Source of the DNA: Bacteroidales bacterium
Lineage (GTDB): Bacteria; Bacteroidota; Bacteroidia; Bacteroidales; F082
Direction: 5' to 3'
NCBI GenBank assembly: GCA_016291135.1
Contig: JAEFAE010000001.1
Location: 62,001 to 126,000 of the forward strand
Length of the DNA: 64,000 nucleotides
The notes under the pieces are model-generated. The model did no database searches. It was not told where the DNA came from and was given only the letters and a program-made list of their open reading frames with translations. Shown one piece after another: positions 7,905 through 17,095 of this stretch; positions within the stretch are counted from its first letter, which is position 1; each line of letters starts with the position of its first letter. Position numbers and translations under genes: made by a program.

Positions 7905-9908
7905 ATGGAAAACGACCAATTCAAGCTGCCCGAGAACGCACAACGCGAACTGAAACCGGGCGAAGAGTATGAGCCCATACTCTCGAAAAACAAGAAGTAC
8001 CAAGAAGTTACGGTATGGTCGGTGTGCATCGGCCTGGTGATGACCATCCTGTTCTCAGCGGCCGCGGCCTACCTCGGCCTGAAAGTCGGACAGGTGTTTG
8101 AGGCCGCCATCCCGATTGCCATCATCGCCATCGGCCTGACGGGTCTGGCCCGCAAGAACGACGCTCTGTCGCAGAACGTCATCATCCAAAGCATCGGTGG
8201 ATGCTCGGGTGGCGTGGTGGCCGGCGCCATCTTCACCCTGCCCGCCCTCTACATCTTGCAAGGCAAGGGCTACCAGATCGAGATCAACTTCTGGCAGGTG
8301 TTCATCGCCTCCTTGCTGGGCGGCATCCTGGGCATCCTGTTCCTCATCCCCTTCCGCAAGTATTTCGTGAAGGAACAGCATGGCAAGTTCCCCTTCCCCG
8401 AAGCCACCGCCACCACCCAAGTGCTGGTCAGCGGACAAAAGAAGGGCAAGGACTCGTTGCTACTCGTCGTCAGCGGCTTGATTGGCGGTCTGTACGACTT
8501 CATTGTCTCCACCTTCGGCTGGTGGTCGGAGACCATCACCACCCGCATGATGGGTTGGGGCGCCGCCGTAGCCGACAAGGCCAAGCTGATGTTCAAGGTG
8601 AACACCGGTGCTGCCGTGCTCGGTTTGGGTTACATCATCGGCCTGAAATACGCCTTCATCATCTGCTGTGGCTCCATGCTGGTATGGTTCATCATCATCC
8701 CCGGCATGAACCTCATCTGGGGCGACAGCATCATCGACTTGATGAACACGGGCGTGGCCCAGACCATTGGCGAGATGGCTCCCGAGCAGCTCTTCAAGGA
8801 CTACGCACGCCATATCGGCATTGGCGGCATCGCCATGGCCGGCATCATCTCCATCATCAAGTCATGGGGCGTCATCAAGTCGTCGGTGAGCCTTGCCGCA
8901 AACGAATTCAAGGGCAAGAAAGGACCCAAAGAGGTGGTGGAGCGCACCCAGCAGGACATCCCCATGAAGTTCGTGGTCATCGGCATCGTGGCCGTGTTGA
9001 TCATCACCTTCCTGTTCTTCTGGCTCTTCGTCGTCCATAACGTATGGCACGCCTTGATTGGCATCTTGGTCGTGGCCGTCATCGCCTTCCTGTTTACCAC
9101 CGTGGCCGCCAACGCCATTGCCATCGTGGGCAGCAATCCCGTGAGCGGCATGACCCTGATGACCTTGATCCTGGCCTCCATCGTGATGGTGGCCGCCGGC
9201 TTGACCGGACCGCAAGGCATGAGCGCCACCTTGATCATCGGCGGCGTGGTCTGCACCGCCTTGGCCGTAGCCGGAGCCTTCATCACCGACTTGAAGGTGG
9301 GTTACTGGATTGGCACAACACCCAAGAAACAAGAGCTTTGGAAGTTTGTCGGCGTCGCTGTGGCCGCCGCTACCGTGGCCGGCGTCATCATGATCCTCAA
9401 CAAGGCCTACGGCTTTGTGGGAGAAGGTGCGCTAGTCGCGCCCCAAGCCAACGCCATGTCAGCCGTCATCGAGCCCATGATGTCGGGCGGCAATGCACCC
9501 TGGCTGCTTTACGGCATCGGTGCCGCCATCGCCCTGATCCTCAACTTCTGCAAGGTGCCGGCACTGCCGTTCGCCTTGGGTATGTTCATCCCCATCGACC
9601 TGAATATCCCGTTGCTCATCGGCGGCGCCATCTCCTGGTTTGTCAGCTCTCGCAGCAAGGACAAGGCCCTCAACGACGCCCGTTACAACCGGGGTACCCT
9701 CATCGCTTCGGGCTTCATCGCCGGCGGCGCCCTCATGGGCGTGGTCAGCGCCATCCTGAAGTTCGCCAACGTCGATCTGATGGCCCGCACCGCCGACGGC
9801 GGCTTCTTCAACGAGACCCCGCTGGCCGGCCTCATCGCCTTGGCCATGTATATCGTGATCATCATCTACATGATCTGGGATTCCAAACGAGCCAAAAAAG
9901 AAGAATGA
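7905..9908 (+). CDS. OPT-family oligopeptide transporter
   Basis: Inner-membrane importer of the oligopeptide transporter family, probably proton-coupled peptide uptake. The 667-residue protein has a short hydrophilic N-terminus (about 38 residues) and then some 15 hydrophobic segments throughout. Family signatures seen are SAAAAYLGLKVGQVFEAAIP near residue 50, NVIIQSIGGCSGGVVAGAIF near 90, FPFPEATATTQVL near 165, and NFCKVPALPFALGMFIP near 545. The last motif region is conserved in prokaryotic OPT proteins. The substrate cannot be read from sequence. The pyrH ATG is 18 bases after the stop, so pyrH may be cotranscribed. Confidence 0.9.
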   Translation: MENDQFKLPENAQRELKPGEEYEPILSKNKKYQEVTVWSVCIGLVMTILFSAAAAYLGLKVGQVFEAAIPIAIIAIGLTGLARKNDALSQNVIIQSIGGCSGGVVAGAIFTLPALYILQGKGYQIEINFWQVFIASLLGGILGILFLIPFRKYFVKEQHGKFPFPEATATTQVLVSGQKKGKDSLLLVVSGLIGGLYDFIVSTFGWWSETITTRMMGWGAAVADKAKLMFKVNTGAAVLGLGYIIGLKYAFIICCGSMLVWFIIIPGMNLIWGDSIIDLMNTGVAQTIGEMAPEQLFKDYARHIGIGGIAMAGIISIIKSWGVIKSSVSLAANEFKGKKGPKEVVERTQQDIPMKFVVIGIVAVLIITFLFFWLFVVHNVWHALIGILVVAVIAFLFTTVAANAIAIVGSNPVSGMTLMTLILASIVMVAAGLTGPQGMSATLIIGGVVCTALAVAGAFITDLKVGYWIGTTPKKQELWKFVGVAVAAATVAGVIMILNKAYGFVGEGALVAPQANAMSAVIEPMMSGGNAPWLLYGIGAAIALILNFCKVPALPFALGMFIPIDLNIPLLIGGAISWFVSSRSKDKALNDARYNRGTLIASGFIAGGALMGVVSAILKFANVDLMARTADGGFFNETPLAGLIALAMYIVIIIYMIWDSKRAKKEE

Positions 9909-9926
9909 AAAACCAACCTATTTACC

Positions 9927-10634
9927 ATGAAATACAACAGAGTATTATTGAAACTTAGCGGCGAAGCCCTGATGGGCAGCCAGCAATATGGCATCGACCC
10001 GCAACGTCTGAACGAATATGCCGACGAGATCATCGAAGCCGCCAAGACCGGCGTGCAGATCGGTATCGTCATCGGCGGCGGCAACATCTTCCGCGGATTG
10101 CAAGGCGCCTCGCAAGGCATGGACCGCATCCAAGGCGACTACATGGGCATGCTCGCCACCGTCATCAACTCCATGGCCATGCAATCCACCCTGCAAGGCA
10201 AAGGCCAAAAGGCCACCCTGCTCTCCGGCCTCTACATCGACCGCATCGCCGACACGATGAGCAGTGCCAAGGCGATCCGCTTGTTGGAAGATGGCCACAT
10301 CGTCATTATGGGCGCCGGCACGGGCAATCCCTTCTTCACCACCGACACCGGCAGCGCCCTCCGCGCCGTGGAGATCAAGGCCGACATCATCCTGAAGGGC
10401 ACCCGTGTGGACGGCATTTACACCGCCGACCCCGAGAAGGACCCCACCGCGACGAAGTTCAGCCAACTCACCTACGACGAGGCCTACAGCCGCAACCTCA
10501 AGGTGATGGACATGACCGCCTTCACCATGTGCAAAGAAAACAACATGCCGATGTACGTGTTCGACATGAATACCCGAGGCAACCTGCTTAAGGTGCTCCA
10601 AGGGGAACATATTGGAACCCTTGTAACCAAGTAG
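9927..10634 (+). CDS. pyrH: Uridylate kinase
   Basis: Phosphorylates UMP to UDP with ATP; hexameric and cytosolic. The 235-residue protein shows the amino-acid-kinase fold motifs: KLSGEALMG at the start, GIVIGGGNIFRG near residue 50, GAGTGNPFFTTDT near 130, and KGTRVDGIYTADPEKDP near 155. The length is normal. The gene lies 18 bases after the OPT gene with no separate -7 element in the gap. The usual partner frr is found 2 kb downstream, separated by a glycosyltransferase gene that has an intergenic repeat at its 5' side. Confidence 0.96.
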   Translation: MKYNRVLLKLSGEALMGSQQYGIDPQRLNEYADEIIEAAKTGVQIGIVIGGGNIFRGLQGASQGMDRIQGDYMGMLATVINSMAMQSTLQGKGQKATLLSGLYIDRIADTMSSAKAIRLLEDGHIVIMGAGTGNPFFTTDTGSALRAVEIKADIILKGTRVDGIYTADPEKDPTATKFSQLTYDEAYSRNLKVMDMTAFTMCKENNMPMYVFDMNTRGNLLKVLQGEHIGTLVTK

Positions 10635-10651
10635 GAAAACTGCAAGAAACG

Positions 10652-10710
10652 CCCCTGTAGGGGTCGTCCTATCGGCAGTCACGGGGTTGCCGACAGGCAA
10701 CCTCTGGGTC
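10652..10710. repeat. Divergent copy of the CCCC-GTAGGGG intergenic repeat
   Basis: GCCCCTGTAGGGGTCGTCC followed by CACGGGGTTGCCGACAGGC resembles the element at 2773-2860: a near-palindromic CCCC/GGGG core, then CCTATCGGCAGTCACGGGGTTG in place of CCTGTCGGTAACCACGGGGTTG. It fills the gap between pyrH and the next ATG and shows that the in-frame GTG/CTG codons upstream of 10717 are repeat sequence, not coding. Confidence 0.7.
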
Positions 10711-10716
10711 AAAGAA

Positions 10717-12597
10717 ATGAAAAGGAAACATCATCTGAGAACGGTCCGTAACGAGACCAGTCGCAAGCTGGATTACCTCCTGTTGGGGGTGATCCTGCTG
10801 GTGGCGGCCGTGCTGCGGTTGTGGAAGCTGGGACAGGTACCCTTCATGCACGACGAGTTCAGTGCCTTGTTCCGGCTTAAATTCGATAGTTTCCATGACT
10901 TGATCCAATACGGAATCAAGATGGACGGTCATCCTGCCGGAGTTCAGTCTTTTCTTTATTATTGGACCAAACTGGTCGGATGGAATGAGTTCTGGGTGAA
11001 GCTGCCCTTTGCCTTGATGGGCATCGGCTCGGTCTTTTTGATCTATGTAATTGGAAAACAGTGGTTTAACAGAAAAGTAGGCCTATTGGGCGCTGCCATC
11101 TTCGCCGTCAGCCAGTTCACGGTGTTCTACAGCCAGCTGGCCCGGCCCTATGCGGCAGGGCTTTTCTTCGTGCTGTTGACGACCTTCTTCTGGAACAAGA
11201 TCCTGTTCGACTTGAAGAAGCCTTCTGTCGGCACGGTGATCGGTTTTGCGGTCGCCGCTTGTCTATCTGCCCTGGCACACAACTTTTCCGCCGCCCAGGC
11301 AGGCTTGATCTTCCTGACCGGACTGTTCTTCCTGAAAAAGGAACGCCGCCTCGCCTACTGGCTCGGCGGCCTTGGCGCCCTGATCCTCTACGCCCCTCAC
11401 CTGCCGATCTTCTACCATCAGACCTTCGTCAACGGTGGCATCGGCGGCTGGCTCGCCAGGCCCGAGCTCTCTTTCCTCCCCGACTTCCTGCGATACACGA
11501 TGAACTACGCCCCGCTCTTCATGTTTGCGGTAGGACTGCTCATCGTCCTTCCCTTCATCCTGCAGAAGCCTGAGAAACGGCGCAAGCCCATCCGTTGGGC
11601 GCCCGTCGCCTGGTTCGTCATCGTGTTTGCGCTCGCTTTCGTGTATTCGCTGTTGCGAGAGCCCATCATCCAATACAGCACGATGCTGTTCTGCTACCCC
11701 TTCCTCGTCCTGGCCGCCCTCTCGTTCCACCGGAACAACTCCATGACCAAGATCGAGACGGCAATCGCCGTGCTGGCCATCCTGTTCATCGGCGCCATGA
11801 CACTGATCACCAACCGCCAGCATTACGACCTGATGTACCATCAAGGCTACGACCAGATCGCCCAGCGCATGCAGCAGGACCAGGAAGACCTCCAAGGCAT
11901 CCGCTTCGTCACCTTCACCGAATCGGCCAAGGTGCCGGAGTACTATCAGGCCCAAGCCGGAATCAAGGACCGCACCATCTTCGACTACGAAGACAACCTC
12001 GGGGACTTCCGGCATTGGCTCCAACGGAACGACAGCCCGATGCTGGGGTTCGGATGGACCGACTACGGCGACCCCGCCTGGGAGGCCCAGGCCGTAGCCT
12101 ACTATCCTTGGCTGGTCCACGAAGACACTTGGTTCACCTCACGTTATATGACCCTCTCAAGAGACTCCGTCGCCGGAGCGACCTCCTTGTTGCACCCGCT
12201 CTCGGAGCAACCCTTTGCCTTCACCAACATGGAATGGGGCAAGCCCCTCTTCCTCGACGGCGACTCCCTCGACCCCCACACCGACCTGCTCGGCGCAGCC
12301 GCCACCATCCGCACCAACGATACCATCCAGCAATGTATCCTGGTGATGGAGGTGCGCGACAAGGCCACCGACTCGGTGCTGCTGTGGCATGGCGGCAACG
12401 ACCAAGGTGCCCTCCTGCCCGGCACCAACCACCTGGTCAACGCCATCCGTTTCGACGAGAAGCGCTTCCCGCCCCAAGGCAAGACCATCAAAATCTTCCT
12501 TTGGGACCAACAAAAAGGCACGATGATTGCAGAGCGAATCGACTACTATTGTACCCGGTTCAACAGACGACTCACCGGACTCTATGAACCGCTTTGA
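10717..12597 (+). CDS. GT-C superfamily glycosyltransferase (GT39/ArnT-like)
   Basis: Predicted integral-membrane glycosyltransferase using a polyprenyl-phosphate sugar donor. The 626-residue protein has a first membrane helix at about residues 16-36 and then the acidic first-loop motif FMHDEFSALFR, where the Asp-Glu pair marks the GT-C active site. SQLARPYAAGLFF near residue 140 matches the loop seen in ArnT/PMT-like enzymes. About ten more membrane helices follow to residue 370, then a soluble C-terminal domain of about 250 residues. The acceptor is unknown; lipid A, a surface polysaccharide or a protein are all possible. The start at ATG 10717 excludes the intergenic repeat. Confidence 0.8.
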   Translation: MKRKHHLRTVRNETSRKLDYLLLGVILLVAAVLRLWKLGQVPFMHDEFSALFRLKFDSFHDLIQYGIKMDGHPAGVQSFLYYWTKLVGWNEFWVKLPFALMGIGSVFLIYVIGKQWFNRKVGLLGAAIFAVSQFTVFYSQLARPYAAGLFFVLLTTFFWNKILFDLKKPSVGTVIGFAVAACLSALAHNFSAAQAGLIFLTGLFFLKKERRLAYWLGGLGALILYAPHLPIFYHQTFVNGGIGGWLARPELSFLPDFLRYTMNYAPLFMFAVGLLIVLPFILQKPEKRRKPIRWAPVAWFVIVFALAFVYSLLREPIIQYSTMLFCYPFLVLAALSFHRNNSMTKIETAIAVLAILFIGAMTLITNRQHYDLMYHQGYDQIAQRMQQDQEDLQGIRFVTFTESAKVPEYYQAQAGIKDRTIFDYEDNLGDFRHWLQRNDSPMLGFGWTDYGDPAWEAQAVAYYPWLVHEDTWFTSRYMTLSRDSVAGATSLLHPLSEQPFAFTNMEWGKPLFLDGDSLDPHTDLLGAAATIRTNDTIQQCILVMEVRDKATDSVLLWHGGNDQGALLPGTNHLVNAIRFDEKRFPPQGKTIKIFLWDQQKGTMIAERIDYYCTRFNRRLTGLYEPL

Positions 12598-12637
12598 TTT
12601 TTTTTGAAAGGAAACGACAATATTTTCATCATTTCGC

Positions 12638-12645
12638 TATTTTTG
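12638..12645 (+). promoter_or_regulatory. Bacteroidota -7 element for frr
   Basis: TATTTTTG, a perfect TAnnTTTG match, 20 bases before the frr ATG at 12666. Confidence 0.6.
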
Positions 12646-12665
12646 CATCCAAAACCTTGAACAAC

Positions 12666-13229
12666 ATGACAGACGAATCTCAATTTGTATTAGACGAAGC
12701 CTCTGAGAGCATGGACAACACCATCAAGCACTTGGAGCACGAATTCCAGGGCATCAGAGCAGGAAAGGCCAGCCCAGCCATGCTGAATGGCGTGATGGTT
12801 GAATATTACGGCGCCACCGTCCCGATCGAGCAAACCGCCAACATCGGTTGCCCCGACGCCCGCATGATCGTGGTGGTCCCCTTCGACAAGAGCGCGCTGA
12901 ACAACATCGCCAAGGCCATCCAGAACGCCAACCTGGGCTTCAACCCCATCAACAACGGTGAACTGCTGCGTGTGGCCGTGCCCCCGTTGACCGAGGAACG
13001 CCGCCGTGAGCTGGTCAAGCGCACCAAGACGGCTGCCGAAGACGCCAAGGTCGGTATCCGCAACATCCGCCGCAACGCCAACGACGAAGCCAAGAAACTC
13101 GAGAAGGACACCATCTCGGAAGACGAGTCCAAGCTCCTTCAGGAAGAAATCCAAAAACTCACCGACAAATTCGTCAAGAAGATCGACGAGCTGACGGAAC
13201 TGAAATCGAAAGACATCCTTACCGTTTAA
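12666..13229 (+). CDS. frr: Ribosome recycling factor
   Basis: With EF-G, splits the post-termination ribosome. The 187-residue product begins MTDESQFVLDEASESMD and shows the RRF hallmarks: FQGIRAGKASPAMLNGVMVEYYG (three-helix bundle and hinge), ANIGCPDARMIVVVPFD, and VKRTKTAAEDAKVGIRNIRR. The length is exact for the family (about 185). The ATG at 12666 lies just downstream of a good -7 element; upstream in-frame codons overlap that promoter. It is followed by a strong terminator. Confidence 0.97.
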   Translation: MTDESQFVLDEASESMDNTIKHLEHEFQGIRAGKASPAMLNGVMVEYYGATVPIEQTANIGCPDARMIVVVPFDKSALNNIAKAIQNANLGFNPINNGELLRVAVPPLTEERRRELVKRTKTAAEDAKVGIRNIRRNANDEAKKLEKDTISEDESKLLQEEIQKLTDKFVKKIDELTELKSKDILTV

Positions 13230-13254
13230 TCGGCCAAGGATCCTTAAAATGAAG

Positions 13255-13284
13255 AAGGGGGCGGTCCGGTCGGACCGCCCCCTT
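13255..13284. terminator. Intrinsic terminator between frr and ddl
   Basis: AGGGGGCGGTCCG and CGGACCGCCCCCTT form a 13-bp GC-rich stem with a two-base loop, followed by a T/C-rich run. It sits between converging frr and ddl and can serve both. Confidence 0.85.
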
Positions 13285-13302
13285 CCTTATTCCTAGGGCC
13301 TT

Positions 13303-14280
13303 TCAACGGTTCAAGGCGTTTTCAATCGCCATGTCGAAAAGCTTGCCCAGCGTCAAGCCGAAGCAACGGGCCTGGGAGGGAATGATGCTCGCCTCCGACA
13401 TGCCGGGGACGATGTTGGCTTCGATGAAGAACACGCCTTCGTCGCTGACGATGTAGTCCATGCGCACAAAGCCCTTGCACTCCAGCTTCTCATACAGCAT
13501 CGCCGTCGTGGCCTTGATCTCGATCTCGATCGCCTCGTCCACCTGGGCAGGCGTCACTTCCTCGCATTTGCCTGCGGTATATTTGGCCTCATAGTCGAAG
13601 AACTCGTTCTTGCTGCAGATCTCGGTCAGCGGGAACACCATCATCTTGCCCTGATACTCCATGGCCCCGCATCCGAACTCACGTCCATCGACAAACTGTT
13701 CGCACATCACCTGACGGCCCGCCGCCCGAGCCGTGTAAATGGCAGGGACCAGCTCTTCGGCCGTCTTCACCTTCGACACGCCCACGCTCGACCCGTTGCA
13801 GGTGGGTTTGACAAACAGCGGCAAGCCCAACTCCTTGATGATGGCCTCAGCATCGTATTTCTCGCCTTCGTTGATCAGCACCGATGGCGCGACGTTGACA
13901 CCGTACGAAGCCACCAGACGCTTGCAAAAGTCCTTGTGGAAGGTAAGGGCACAGGTAGTCAGGCCCGACGAGGTGCAGGGGATGCCCAGCAGCTCCAGGT
14001 AGCCCGAAAGCGGCCCGTTCTCGCCCGGCTCACCATGCACGGCATTGAAAGCCACATCGAACTTCATCTTATGGCCGTGAACCTGAATGGAAAAATCGTT
14101 CTTGTCGACCTCCACGCGGGTACCGTCTTTCAGCAGGCCGTACCAGCCTTTCTTGGATACCACGACAATCTTGGAATCATAGCGTTCCGGATCCAGGTTG
14201 TTTTTCACCACCTGGGCACTCTTGACGGAAATCTCGAATTCTCCCGAGTCGCCGCCACAAACAATAGCCACATTCTTCAT
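13303..14280 (-). CDS. ddl: D-alanine--D-alanine ligase
   Basis: Makes D-Ala-D-Ala for the peptidoglycan stem peptide. The 325-residue protein has the ATP-grasp layout: MKNVAIVCGGDSGEFEISVK at the start, then GEPGENGPLSGYLELLGIPC near residue 80, the ATP-binding lysine region LPLFVKPTCNGSSVGVSKV near 150, VDGREFGCGAM near 205, and the catalytic C-terminal MDYIVSDEGVFFIEANIVPGMS. The ATG at 14280 is the correct start because the codon three positions upstream is TTG. It diverges from the PASTA-domain gene, with 45 bases between the start codons. Confidence 0.95.
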   Translation of the reverse strand: MKNVAIVCGGDSGEFEISVKSAQVVKNNLDPERYDSKIVVVSKKGWYGLLKDGTRVEVDKNDFSIQVHGHKMKFDVAFNAVHGEPGENGPLSGYLELLGIPCTSSGLTTCALTFHKDFCKRLVASYGVNVAPSVLINEGEKYDAEAIIKELGLPLFVKPTCNGSSVGVSKVKTAEELVPAIYTARAAGRQVMCEQFVDGREFGCGAMEYQGKMMVFPLTEICSKNEFFDYEAKYTAGKCEEVTPAQVDEAIEIEIKATTAMLYEKLECKGFVRMDYIVSDEGVFFIEANIVPGMSEASIIPSQARCFGLTLGKLFDMAIENALNR

Positions 14281-14299
14281 GTTCTTCAAAATTTTTTTC

Positions 14300-14307
14300 T
14301 AAATTTG
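14300..14307 (+). promoter_or_regulatory. Bacteroidota -7 element for the PASTA gene
   Basis: TAAATTTG is a perfect TAnnTTTG match only 18 bases before the ATG at 14326, implying a leader of about 15 bases. Confidence 0.6.
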
Positions 14308-14325
14308 CCTGCTAAATTAGTAAAT

Positions 14326-15246
14326 ATGGGCAAACTCCAGTTTCTAAAACAAAAGAAATTCTATATCCACCTGTTGGCCATCATCGTGCTCAGCTTCGTC
14401 CTGTTGTGGTTAACGATCAAATTATTAAACGTTTACACACGGCACGGAAAGGTTTATGAACTACCTGATTTCAGTGGCATGACCATCGAGCAAGTGGAAG
14501 ACCTCTATGGCCGATCCTATCACTTCATCCTGGTCGACAGCATCTATTCCAAGACGGAGGCACCCGGCACCATCGTCCAGCAGGATCCCTTGCCCCAGGC
14601 CAAGGTGAAACACGGCCGCAACGTGTATTACATCATCGTGGCCAAGACCCCTGAACGCACCACGATGCCGAACCTGAACAACCTCTCCCTGCGCCAGGCC
14701 TTGGTATTGCTCGAATCGAGCGGCCTGCTGGTGAAGGAACTGGTATATACCGACCATTTCGCACGGAACGCCATCTGCGAGCAACACTACAATGGCAAGG
14801 TGATCAAACCCGGTACGGAACTCGTCAAGGGAAGCAAGATCACCCTCTATGTGGGTCTGGGAACCGACCGTCGGAACACCAAGTTGCCCAAGCTCTACGA
14901 CACCCAGGCCGAAGACGTGCAGCACATCCTCAACATGGCTGGGCTGAACCTCGGCAACGAGACTTTCGAAGACAAAGACAGCATCCAGTACATGAAGGTG
15001 TACAAGATGGAGCCGCCCTACAGCAAGGGCTCGGTCAAGCCCGGCACCTTCGTCGATGTGTGGTACCGTTCCAGCAAGAAGTTCGACTTCGACAAGGAGC
15101 GGAACAAGATGCTGGCCGAAGACTCCCTCACCAACGCCAAGGAGCGCCAGGCGGTGCTCGATTCGCTGGCGGCGATCAACGATTCCATCGCTGCAACACA
15201 ACAAGACATTGAAGAAGACGATGAAAGCTATGAAGACGATTTTTAA
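14326..15246 (+). CDS. Single-pass membrane protein with three PASTA domains
   Basis: A 306-residue type II membrane protein: basic N-terminus, one membrane helix (about residues 14-34, IHLLAIIVLSFVLLWLTIKLL), then three tandem PASTA domains in the periplasm. These begin around ELPDFSGMTIEQVEDL (45-112), TMPNLNNLSLRQALVLLESS (115-185) and KLPKLYDTQAEDVQHILNMAG (188-258). The C-terminal 45 residues are charged and probably disordered. PASTA domains bind peptidoglycan in kinases and PBPs; this protein has neither domain. The surrounding ddl and rluD genes are the usual neighbours in Bacteroidota. Its stop lies inside the start of the next gene. Confidence 0.88.
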   Translation: MGKLQFLKQKKFYIHLLAIIVLSFVLLWLTIKLLNVYTRHGKVYELPDFSGMTIEQVEDLYGRSYHFILVDSIYSKTEAPGTIVQQDPLPQAKVKHGRNVYYIIVAKTPERTTMPNLNNLSLRQALVLLESSGLLVKELVYTDHFARNAICEQHYNGKVIKPGTELVKGSKITLYVGLGTDRRNTKLPKLYDTQAEDVQHILNMAGLNLGNETFEDKDSIQYMKVYKMEPPYSKGSVKPGTFVDVWYRSSKKFDFDKERNKMLAEDSLTNAKERQAVLDSLAAINDSIAATQQDIEEDDESYEDDF

Positions 15247-17095
15247 ATGGACCCTGGCAGCCCTGTTGTGCGGCCTGTTCCCACGCTGCCTCACCGCTCA
15301 GGAGGTCCTCACAGGATGGGCCCGTCCCGATCAGGAAGCGACGCTCCATACCCGCGACAGCCAGGTGCTGACCCTGCCGTTCTACGACGATTTCTCGAGC
15401 TCGTGGAACTACCCCGACGCCCAGAAATGGGCCGACCGCAACGCATACGTCAACCCGGGCTTCCCCCTCCACCCCATCACCCGCAACGCCGCCACGCTCG
15501 ACGTGCTCGATGCCGAGGGACGCGTCTATGACTACGCCATCAGCAATCCATTCATTGCAGAATACCTCACCTCGAACCTGATTCGGCTCGACTCGGTGTT
15601 CACCCCCGAGCCACGCCCGTTAACGCCTGCCGACTCGCTCTACTTGAGCTTCTTCTACCAGCCACAGGGTAATGGCAACGCACCCGAGGCCAACGACTCG
15701 CTGGTGCTGGAGTTCGGCATCGTCCACGACCTGGACACGGCCTGGCACAGCGTATGGAGCGCCCCCGGACAAACGCTCGAGGCGTTCTTGGAACAAAACG
15801 ATGGCCAGTACTTCAAGCAGGTGATGATCCCCATCGTCGACACGCAGTATTTCGTCAGCGGATTTGTCTTCCGTTTCTACAACTACGCCAGCATCGTCAG
15901 CCAGGCATTGCCCACCTACCGCGGCAACGAAGACAACTGGAACCTCGACGTGGTGTACCTGGACCGCAACCGGCGCCGCACCGACACCGGCTATCCGAAG
16001 CTCTGCTTCACCGGGGCGACGCCCAGTTTCTTGAAGCGCTACCGTTCGATGCCTTACCGTCATTACTGCACCAACCCCACCGCCAACATCCGCAACGAGT
16101 TCCCCCTGGAGCTTTCCAACCTCGACGACCAGCCCCACAACGCACGATACCACTACACCATCGACCAGGTGGAGGGCTACCAGCACTTCACTTCGGAAAC
16201 CGAGACCTTCCCGATGGAAGCCGGGGCGCTCTGCCAAGCGAAGACCGGCAAGGTGGACGTGCTGTTTACCATCGACACCCCCGCCGACTCCACCTCGTTC
16301 CTGATCCGTCACTACCTGGTTGACAACAGCGTCAATCCGCCCTTGGTCGATTCCCTTTGCACCCAACAGGGATTCTACAACTATTTCGCCTACGACGACG
16401 GCATCCCCGAGATGGGTTACGGCGTGGAACCCGCGAGCAGTTCCTTTGCCATACAATATGAGGTCTCGATGCCTGATACGCTGCAAGGGGTCCAGATCCT
16501 CTTCAACCACACCTTGAACAATGCCAACGACAAATACTTCAACATCGTGGTCTGGAAAGACAACAACGGCAAACCCGGCGAGGAGATCTACCGCCTCTCC
16601 AACCGGAAGCCGAAATGGGAAGACGGCCTGTACCGCTTCGTCTATTACGCCTTCGACCAGCCGGTGCGCCTGAACGGTCGTTTCTATGTGGGCATCGAGC
16701 AGCAAGGCTCCGGCATCATCAATGTCGGCTTCGACGGCTCGAACGACAATGCCCAGTATAACTTCTACAACTCCACGGGCTCGTGGCAGCAAAGCGCCAA
16801 GGCGGGTTCCATCATGATCCGTCCGGTGGTGGGCGCCCGGTATTTCATCGGCGTGGACGAGCCTTCTGAGACCACACTGCGGCTCTATCCCAACCCCGCC
16901 TCCGAGGTGCTTCACATCGAAGGCGTTGCGCAGGGCCGTTCCGTCATCCTCTTCGACTTGACCGGACGCAAGGTGGTCGAGACCGCCTTTGCACCTGAGA
17001 TCAGCCTGAACGGGCTTCCCGACGGCCTCTACCTCGTACGCATCATCACCGCCGACGGCAAGGCAATGCACCAAAAAATCAGCATCAGGCAATGA
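15230..17095 (+). CDS. Large secreted protein with T9SS C-terminal sorting domain
   Basis: A 621-residue exported protein. The N-terminal signal peptide is MKTIFKWTLAALLCGLFPRC with cleavage likely after TAQ; an alternative ATG lies 9 bases upstream. The C-terminus has the type IX sorting domain: LYPNPASEVLHIEG, then LFDLTGRKVVE, then LPDGLYLVRIITADG. The body begins LPFYDDFSSSWNYPDAQKW, which resembles the start of jelly-roll/concanavalin-like modules in Bacteroidota surface proteins, but no enzyme motif is visible. The gene overlaps the 3' end of the PASTA gene by 17 bases and its own stop overlaps the rluD ATG, so all three form one operon. Its role is unknown. Confidence 0.8.
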   Translation: MKTIFKWTLAALLCGLFPRCLTAQEVLTGWARPDQEATLHTRDSQVLTLPFYDDFSSSWNYPDAQKWADRNAYVNPGFPLHPITRNAATLDVLDAEGRVYDYAISNPFIAEYLTSNLIRLDSVFTPEPRPLTPADSLYLSFFYQPQGNGNAPEANDSLVLEFGIVHDLDTAWHSVWSAPGQTLEAFLEQNDGQYFKQVMIPIVDTQYFVSGFVFRFYNYASIVSQALPTYRGNEDNWNLDVVYLDRNRRRTDTGYPKLCFTGATPSFLKRYRSMPYRHYCTNPTANIRNEFPLELSNLDDQPHNARYHYTIDQVEGYQHFTSETETFPMEAGALCQAKTGKVDVLFTIDTPADSTSFLIRHYLVDNSVNPPLVDSLCTQQGFYNYFAYDDGIPEMGYGVEPASSSFAIQYEVSMPDTLQGVQILFNHTLNNANDKYFNIVVWKDNNGKPGEEIYRLSNRKPKWEDGLYRFVYYAFDQPVRLNGRFYVGIEQQGSGIINVGFDGSNDNAQYNFYNSTGSWQQSAKAGSIMIRPVVGARYFIGVDEPSETTLRLYPNPASEVLHIEGVAQGRSVILFDLTGRKVVETAFAPEISLNGLPDGLYLVRIITADGKAMHQKISIRQ